Below the pieces are notes generated by a model, which was not told the DNA's origin, made no database searches, and saw nothing but the letters and a program-made list of their open reading frames with translations. This document shows, piece after piece, positions 58,727 to 64,000 of a DNA stretch of 64,000 nucleotides (position 1 is the first letter of the stretch; each line of letters begins with the position of its first letter). The position numbers were made by a program, and so were the translations under genes. Origin of the DNA: Clostridia bacterium. Its GTDB lineage: Bacteria > Bacillota > Clostridia > Oscillospirales > CAG-382. Location: positions 1 through 64,000 of the forward strand of contig JAFXEB010000024.1 of assembly GCA_017521025.1 (NCBI GenBank). Direction: 5' to 3'.

Positions 58727-60280
58727 ATGCAAATGAAAATTATCAGTATTATGCTTGTGATAGCAAGCCTACTTTGCTTTACTGCTTCTTGCGGCGGCAC
58801 GGGTGAGAACGCTTATGACATCGCCCCCCTCGATTCTGAGTATGCGGGCACTGTTGATAACGCCTATACTTTTGACGAGGCAGGCATCAGCGAGGGGCTT
58901 TACAGCTATATCTATAACTACTACAAGCAGGACGATCTTGAGTACTATCAGCAGTTCGTCGATTATATGGGCAGTCTTTCCGCTACTGAGGCTGACAACG
59001 TAGCCGTAGAGGATACGGAAAAATTCTGGACTGCAGGTGTATCCAAGGAGATAAGAAACTATATCGTAAGCGAAGGCGACGATAAGGACTATACCTATGG
59101 GGATATACTCACCAAGCGTGTGGATACCAACTGCAAGACCTTCCTTGCTTATGAGGCTTTGGCTAACCAGTACGGCTACAATCCCGAGACGGATTTTGAG
59201 GGATACTCGGACAAGCTTTCCGCCGCTATGATAGAGGCGATAAAGGCTTCGGAGATATATGATAAGGGGATGGAGGTTGCAGATTCCAACGGCGTACTCT
59301 ACCAATGGGTAACCGACCGTTGGGAGGTATATCTGGCAAGCTACGGTATCACCTACGGCGAGTGGGTCAGATATTTCTTCAACTATACCGTGGTTATGAG
59401 CGATAACCTTATTCCTTGGCTTATCGATAACGGACACGTACTGCCCGACGAAAGGGAAAGTGCTATAGAGGATCTTAAGGATTATCTTAAGGACTATTTT
59501 GAGCAGATAAAGAGCACCTATGTCAAGTTTGAGTATATTCAGTACGGCTATGTTTCCGAGAAAGAGTTTAACGAGATAAAGGGCATAGAGAGCAAGGATG
59601 AGGCAGAGTCCTCCGATAGCTCCTCTGCTGACGAAAGCTCTGAAGAGAGTAAGGATGCCGCAGCCTCCGAGGACAACAGCGCAGAGGGGCGCACAGGCGA
59701 TGCAAGCGCTGAGCTGAGCGGTGAGGAAAGCAGCAGTGACGCAGTAGAAGAGGAGAGCAGTGAGGAAGCATCCTCCGATGATACCTCCTCTGACAGCGAT
59801 GCTGACGGCGATGAAAAAGAGGTAGACCCTCTCGTTATGCAGGCATCTACCTATGAGGAATATAAAAAGCTGCTTCAGGACAAGTGTAAGGCTATCTATG
59901 ACGGCGTAAAGGACGGCAGTCTTGACTTTAAGGAGCAGATTAAGGCGTGCCCCACGGGCGCCGACATCCTTGAGAAGAATCCTAACGGCGCATACGCAAG
60001 CCATGAGTATTATAAATCCTTCTTTGGCAAGGAGGCATCAGAGGTAAAGATCGGCGAGATAGAAATGTTCTTGCTTGACGGTGCTATATATATCCTCCAT
60101 TATCTCGATTTTGACGAAAAGGATATGAGCACAGAGCCTACCGATGAGGATATAGAGACATGGCTTGAATACACAGCCGAGGAAAACTGTATGGAAAAGG
60201 TAAGCGAGCTGGAGGCGATGGTAAAGGTCAACAGCGCACTTGTTGAGGGCTATTCCAAGCCTTGGGAGATAGAGGGCTGA
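58727..60280 (+). CDS. SurA/PrsA-like lipoprotein with acidic Ser/Glu insert
   Basis: A 517-residue lipoprotein, Cys22 anchor in FTASC. The N-terminal helical region (about 30-260) has the order seen in its two neighbours (DEAGISEGLYSYIYNYYK, TEKFWTAGVSKEIRN, an LTKRVDTNCKTFLAYEALANQYG helix). An insert of about 80 residues, almost all Ser, Glu and Asp (about 290-375), separates it from a C-terminal part that is a poor match to a parvulin domain. It probably acts as an extracytoplasmic chaperone or receptor; no isomerase activity can be claimed. The start at 58727 (or 58733) gives a proper signal peptide. Confidence 0.7.
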   Translation: MQMKIISIMLVIASLLCFTASCGGTGENAYDIAPLDSEYAGTVDNAYTFDEAGISEGLYSYIYNYYKQDDLEYYQQFVDYMGSLSATEADNVAVEDTEKFWTAGVSKEIRNYIVSEGDDKDYTYGDILTKRVDTNCKTFLAYEALANQYGYNPETDFEGYSDKLSAAMIEAIKASEIYDKGMEVADSNGVLYQWVTDRWEVYLASYGITYGEWVRYFFNYTVVMSDNLIPWLIDNGHVLPDERESAIEDLKDYLKDYFEQIKSTYVKFEYIQYGYVSEKEFNEIKGIESKDEAESSDSSSADESSEESKDAAASEDNSAEGRTGDASAELSGEESSSDAVEEESSEEASSDDTSSDSDADGDEKEVDPLVMQASTYEEYKKLLQDKCKAIYDGVKDGSLDFKEQIKACPTGADILEKNPNGAYASHEYYKSFFGKEASEVKIGEIEMFLLDGAIYILHYLDFDEKDMSTEPTDEDIETWLEYTAEENCMEKVSELEAMVKVNSALVEGYSKPWEIEG

Positions 60281-60291
60281 ACGGAGTTTTT

Positions 60292-61335
60292 ATGAAAAAA
60301 ATTACAGCATTGGCGCTTGCCATAATAACCCTGCTATTCACCGTGTCCTGCTCAGGCGATCCCGACGGTACGATAGAGCTTTCTGTGGGTGTCGTGGATA
60401 ATGCAGACGAGGCGGTAATGTCTTACGACGGCAAAGAACTGAGCTCCGGCATGTACGCATTTATTTTCTCTTACCTTAAAAGCTGGAACTTATACTATCT
60501 GCAGTATTACGGCAGTGCAGACTACGTTGACGATACCGAGCGTTTCTGGAATATCGACACCGGCAACGGCACCTATGGTGAGAATACGGTGAGAGATATA
60601 AATGACCATTGCAAGATGCTTCTGATTTGTGAGAAGCTGGCGGCAGATTACGGTGTGACTCTTGACAGCGAGGAGAAGGAGCTGGTCGAGGGTGAGCTTA
60701 ACGATTTTATTTCCGCATACGGTAGCGAGGGCAAGCTTTCCGAGTTCCTCGTCCGTTACGGCATAACGGTAGATGACCTTGAGGCTTATCTGGAAAAAAA
60801 GCATCTGGTAAACGCCGTACAGGACGAACTTTGTGCGGAGAGCGGTCTTTGCGAGGTCAAAAAGACCGAGGTCTATGATGCCATAGCCAAGGAGTACCGC
60901 AAGGTCACACATCTATATCTTCTTGATTCGGACTACAACGGTGACGCAACCGCAAAGGCTAAGGAGATAGCAGACGCAGTAAACGGCGGTAAGGCGCTTT
61001 CTGAGTACAAGGGGCTTTCCAAAGACAATATGTATACAGCATATCCCGACGGTGAGATAGTAGAGCTTGCAGGCTGTGTTGAGGAGTATGCAAAGCTTGC
61101 AGAGGGTCTTAAGGCAGGGGAGTGCGGATATTGCAAGGTTGGAGAGGGCGCTTATGTCATGCTTGGCTTTGATATGACCGACAGCGACAAGGATTCCAAG
61201 TACGAAACGGTATATGCAGGCATAGCAAACGAGCGTTTCCTTGCAGCTATGGCAGACCGTTACGGATTGGTGGAGCTTAACAGTACAGAGCTTGCCAAAT
61301 ACGATATAATCACCGCCGATACCATCGACTTTTAG
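60292..61335 (+). CDS. SurA/PrsA-like lipoprotein
   Basis: A 347-residue lipoprotein, Cys20 anchor in FTVSC. The helical N-terminal half resembles SurA/PrsA chaperones (GKELSSGMYAFIFSYLKSW, TERFWNIDTG, HCKMLLICEKLAADYG, FLVRYGITVDDLEAYLEKKHL) and the C-terminal half has KVTHLYLLDSDY followed by KAKEIADAVNGGKALSEY, the way a PpiC parvulin domain begins, though the core motif is weak. CGGAG precedes the ATG. It starts 11 bases after the previous gene. It is a paralogue of its two neighbours, so a surface foldase role is likely by context. Confidence 0.72.
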   Translation: MKKITALALAIITLLFTVSCSGDPDGTIELSVGVVDNADEAVMSYDGKELSSGMYAFIFSYLKSWNLYYLQYYGSADYVDDTERFWNIDTGNGTYGENTVRDINDHCKMLLICEKLAADYGVTLDSEEKELVEGELNDFISAYGSEGKLSEFLVRYGITVDDLEAYLEKKHLVNAVQDELCAESGLCEVKKTEVYDAIAKEYRKVTHLYLLDSDYNGDATAKAKEIADAVNGGKALSEYKGLSKDNMYTAYPDGEIVELAGCVEEYAKLAEGLKAGECGYCKVGEGAYVMLGFDMTDSDKDSKYETVYAGIANERFLAAMADRYGLVELNSTELAKYDIITADTIDF

Positions 61336-61356
61336 TTTGCCTTGGGAGGTGACGGT

Positions 61357-62553
61357 GTGAAACAAACAATTGCATTTGCGCTTGCGCTTCTTTGCGTGCT
61401 CTCCCTTGTCTCGTGCACTTCGGATTTTGAGGACATCGCCCGTTCCGAATATGAGCTTGACCGTGGCACGGCTGTGTCTGACTATGACTACAGCAAGGGA
61501 CTCGGGGCATTGTTCGACAGGATAAAAGGCGTGTATGAAGACAATGATGATCTGACCGAATATGGCCGTGATATCGTAGAGCCTTTGGTTGAGTTTGACG
61601 GCGCACTTATGTTTGAAGGCGACGAATACGATTTTCCCACCAGGCTGTTTTATTATATGATGGTGGAGGCAAAGAGCGGTGACGTAAACAATACGGATTA
61701 CGTTGACGCTACAGAGGCTGAGGCGGCTGTATATTGGAATTCCTTGCTTCAGGATAAGCTGAAGACCCATAAGGATTACGCCCTTGAATACGGACTTGAG
61801 ATATGTAGGCACGCCTTGGCGAGTATGTACGCTATGGATGATCTGGGCTTTACCGAGACTGAGAACTATATATCGTCGTACAACAACATCTTTTCGTTCT
61901 TCGGTAATGAGCAGGCGCTTAACGAGTACTATGCTGCTTACGGGCTTGACAGCGAGCTTCTTTTGCAGTTTTCGAGATATTTTACGGCTTACAATGAGCT
62001 CAGGGAATATCTCATAGGTACAGGCGGAAAGTACTATCCCGACGAGGAAGAGCTGTACTCCTTCTATGAAGAGGAATGCATCTATATGCAGCAGATCGTC
62101 TTCTCCTATGTGGACTATTATCCCGACGGACGCATAGTGTACAAAAGCGACGAGGAGATAGCCGCAAAGCGTGCCGAGGGCAAGGCTTTGTATGAGCAGA
62201 TAGTGAATAAGCCTGTACTGTTTACAAGAAATATGTACAGAACAGAGCATCCGGATTGGAAGGAGAACTCTGCAGGCTATCTGTATACCCCCGGTGAAAT
62301 ACTCCCCGAGCTCGAAACTGCGTACAGACAGCTTATACCCGGCGATATAACGGCAGTTGATACGCCTCTTGGCTACTACATTATTCAAGCCGTTGATAAG
62401 CACGAGGATATCTATACTTCAAACAAGGACAGAATATCAAGTGCCCTTTGTAACAGAATATACGAGGGCTTGATATCTCCTTATTACGATTGCTTTGTTT
62501 ATAACGAGGCAGAATATAATCGCTATAAATTTGAGGAAATATTAACATACTAA
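61357..62553 (+). CDS. SurA/PpiC-like lipoprotein with parvulin-like C-terminus
   Basis: A 398-residue lipoprotein, Cys20 anchor in SLVSC. The N-terminal half shares with the two previous genes the membrane-side helices (FYYMMVEAKSG, AAVYWNSLLQDKL, GLEICRHALASMYAM, YAAYGLDSELLLQF). The C-terminal half is the most parvulin-like of the three: YMQQIVFSY, AKRAEGKALYEQIVN, AGYLYTPGEILPELETAYRQLIPGDI and TPLGYYIIQAVDKHE follow PpiC order. GTG at 61357 follows GGGAGGT; the open frame starting at 61342 contains that site. It precedes tyrS by 20 bases. Confidence 0.75.
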   Translation: MKQTIAFALALLCVLSLVSCTSDFEDIARSEYELDRGTAVSDYDYSKGLGALFDRIKGVYEDNDDLTEYGRDIVEPLVEFDGALMFEGDEYDFPTRLFYYMMVEAKSGDVNNTDYVDATEAEAAVYWNSLLQDKLKTHKDYALEYGLEICRHALASMYAMDDLGFTETENYISSYNNIFSFFGNEQALNEYYAAYGLDSELLLQFSRYFTAYNELREYLIGTGGKYYPDEEELYSFYEEECIYMQQIVFSYVDYYPDGRIVYKSDEEIAAKRAEGKALYEQIVNKPVLFTRNMYRTEHPDWKENSAGYLYTPGEILPELETAYRQLIPGDITAVDTPLGYYIIQAVDKHEDIYTSNKDRISSALCNRIYEGLISPYYDCFVYNEAEYNRYKFEEILTY

Positions 62554-62573
62554 AAAAGGACAGGTAACTAAAA

Positions 62574-63743
62574 ATGACAGCAAGAGAAGTTTATGACAAT
62601 ATTATGAGAGATGCTATCTCGGTATATTCTGCCGAGGGACTTCTTGAAAAGCTCGAAAGCGGCAAGAAGCTTCGCATAAAGATGGGCGCTGACCCCAGCA
62701 GACCCGACCTCCATCTCGGTCACTCCGTTCCTCTCAGAAAGCTCAGGATGCTTCAGGATCTTGGCCACGAGATCGTATTCGTAATCGGTGACTTTACCGC
62801 TATGATCGGCGACCCCTCGGGCAAGAGCAAGACCCGTGTGCCCCTTACCTTTGAGCAGACCCGTGCCAACAGTAAATCCTACTATGAGCAGGTATGCAAG
62901 ATACTTGATAAGGAAAAGACCACTATTACCTATAACTCTGACTGGCTGGGTAAAATGACCTTTGAGGACGTGCTTTCTCTTGCAGGTAAGTATACTCTTG
63001 CCCGTATACTCGAAAGAGACGATTTTGCAAAGCGTTATGCAACCAACCAGCCCATCGGTATGCACGAGATGTTCTATCCTCTTATGCAGGGCTATGACTC
63101 TGTTGCTCTTAACGCAGACGTAGAGATCGGCGGCAATGACCAGACCTTTAACCTGCTTGTTGGCAGAGAGCTTCAGAAGGACTACGGTCAGACCCCTCAG
63201 GAGGTTATTACCTTCCCGCTTCTTCCCGGTCTTGACGGCGTTGAGAAGATGAGTAAGTCCCTCGACAACTATATCGGTATTGATGAAGCACCTGAGATAA
63301 TGTACGAAAAGTGTATGAAGGTACCTGACGCCCTTCTTCTCACCTATTTCCGCCTGACCTCCGATCTTTCCGAGGATCAGTACAAGGAGCTTGTGGAGAA
63401 CGATATCATGGCTGCTCACAGGCTCTATGCAGAGACCATAGTTCGTATGTATCACGGCGCCGAGGCTATAGCGGTAGCCGCAGAGAGATATAAGAGCATC
63501 GCCAGTGGCGGCGTTCCCGATGAGATGGATGAGTACACCTGCGAGGTAGGCACCCGTGTTGCGGCTATTCTCAGGGAGAGCGGTCTTGCACCCTCCGGTA
63601 GCGAGGCACGCAGACTTATGCAGGGTGGCGGCGTTAAGCTCGATGGCGTACAGATAAAGGACCCCAATGCAGGCTTTGATGCGGCAGGCGAATATGTTCT
63701 CAGCAAGGGCAAGAACAAGTTTGTCAAGGTCATCGTAAAATAA
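62574..63743 (+). CDS. tyrS: Tyrosyl-tRNA synthetase (TyrZ-like)
   Basis: A 389-residue class I synthetase. HLGH is at 47-50 in GADPSRPDLHLGHSV, KMSKS at 225-229 in GVEKMSKSLDNYIG, and a C-terminal S4-like RNA-binding domain is present (SEARRLMQGGGVKLDG). The motif spacing and the GADPSRPDLHLGH opening match the TyrZ subgroup, of which B. subtilis carries a second copy. It lies 20 bases after the last lipoprotein gene, with no T-box, so expression is tied to that run or to a promoter inside it. A terminator follows. Confidence 0.95.
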   Translation: MTAREVYDNIMRDAISVYSAEGLLEKLESGKKLRIKMGADPSRPDLHLGHSVPLRKLRMLQDLGHEIVFVIGDFTAMIGDPSGKSKTRVPLTFEQTRANSKSYYEQVCKILDKEKTTITYNSDWLGKMTFEDVLSLAGKYTLARILERDDFAKRYATNQPIGMHEMFYPLMQGYDSVALNADVEIGGNDQTFNLLVGRELQKDYGQTPQEVITFPLLPGLDGVEKMSKSLDNYIGIDEAPEIMYEKCMKVPDALLLTYFRLTSDLSEDQYKELVENDIMAAHRLYAETIVRMYHGAEAIAVAAERYKSIASGGVPDEMDEYTCEVGTRVAAILRESGLAPSGSEARRLMQGGGVKLDGVQIKDPNAGFDAAGEYVLSKGKNKFVKVIVK

Positions 63744-63762
63744 TAGATATAAGCAAAGAAAG

Positions 63763-63791
63763 AGGAGCGTATGCATCTGCATCGCTCCTCA
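63763..63791. terminator. Terminator after tyrS
   Basis: GAGGAGCG (63763-63770) pairs with CGCTCCTC (63784-63791), with an inner ATGC/GCAT stem, then ATTATTTTATATTTG. The gene at 63797 converges on it. Confidence 0.8.
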
Positions 63792-63796
63792 TTATT

Positions 63797-64000
63797 TTAT
63801 ATTTGTGCGTTTTTGTTATCGTCGCATACAGCCCTTGCTTTGGCGTTAAGCCGCTTTATGTAATCTCTGCCAAGAGCGGAAGCCTCTGCCTCAAACCAGA
63901 TATCCTCATAGCCTGTAAGCAACCTTTTGTGTAAAAACTTTGTCTTAAACCGTCTGTAGTGAAAGCGGGTAAAGGAGGGGATATTGACAACGAAAGGCAT
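63797..64000 (-). CDS. Protein of unknown function, probably 5' truncated by window edge
   Basis: Sixty-seven residues are visible, ending in a basic, Lys/Arg-rich tail (LGRDYIKRLNAKARA). An ATG falls exactly on the window edge, so the true start may lie further right. No family is recognised. Confidence 0.5.
   Translation of the reverse strand: MPFVVNIPSFTRFHYRRFKTKFLHKRLLTGYEDIWFEAEASALGRDYIKRLNAKARAVCDDNKNAQI

Overview
The window reads as a chromosomal segment of a low-to-mid GC anaerobic Firmicute of class Clostridia, most likely a gut or rumen member of the Oscillospirales/Ruminococcaceae kind (inference). The signs are Clostridia-type house-keeping genes (RNase M5, Mini-RNase III, DnaD and DnaI-like helicase loading proteins, MtaB, a long PRPP synthetase, pyruvate phosphate dikinase with its histidine at position 455), a Firmicutes-type LexA box, strong AGGAGG ribosome binding sites, sigma-A promoters with mostly 17-base spacers, many lipoproteins, and a dockerin-like module on a secreted enzyme. 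No sporulation or flagellar genes are present.

Left edge (1-1220): the 3' end of a large serine recombinase, an imperfect inverted repeat that looks like an attachment site, a complete tRNA-Leu(CAG) on the minus strand, and two tandem 184-base units that each carry a 39-nt copy of the 5' half of a tRNA-Leu. This is the scarred boundary of an integrated element. From 1400 to 13800 there are small paralogous lipoproteins, a nucleotide-sanitation trio (Nudix, RdgB/HAM1, pyrophosphatase), a FliB-like protein, a domain-permuted GH3 beta-glucosidase, an orphan solute-binding lipoprotein, and a tsaC-coaE-lytic transglycosylase-M18 peptidase run.

The stretch 13790-18850 (minus strand) holds ksgA with a cupin regulator, a QueG-like protein, the rpsF-ssb-rpsR operon and prs. 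Divergent from prs is recA, preceded by a good promoter and a LexA box, heading a tight gene run recA-recX-rimO-pgsA-cysS-mrnC-lexA; lexA therefore lies downstream of a LexA-controlled promoter. tRNA-Lys, a GNAT protein, a NagZ-type GH3 enzyme, tRNA-Pro, a DinB-like protein and an SPFH protein follow. A second run (30120-38310) joins a PfkB-like protein with a broken catalytic motif, murI, a DUF1934-like protein, dnaD, a helicase loader, rnhA, a small protein, a dockerin-bearing NAGPA-like secreted protein and the lipoprotein ApbE. It converges on a minus-strand run alaS-HIT-comEC-holA-rnmV-mtaB.

The right third contains a secreted GHL10 protein with discoidin-like modules, a PIG-L family protein, a short leader RNA with a small ORF, an AT-rich orphan gene, ppdK, pth-mfd, three consecutive SurA/PpiC-like lipoproteins and tyrS. 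Most genes serve translation, DNA replication and repair, nucleotide hygiene and the cell envelope. The least ordinary parts are the tRNA-Leu repeat junction, the recA-lexA run, the PfkB pseudoenzyme, the degenerate PgsA and ComEC active sites, and the three foldase-like lipoproteins.
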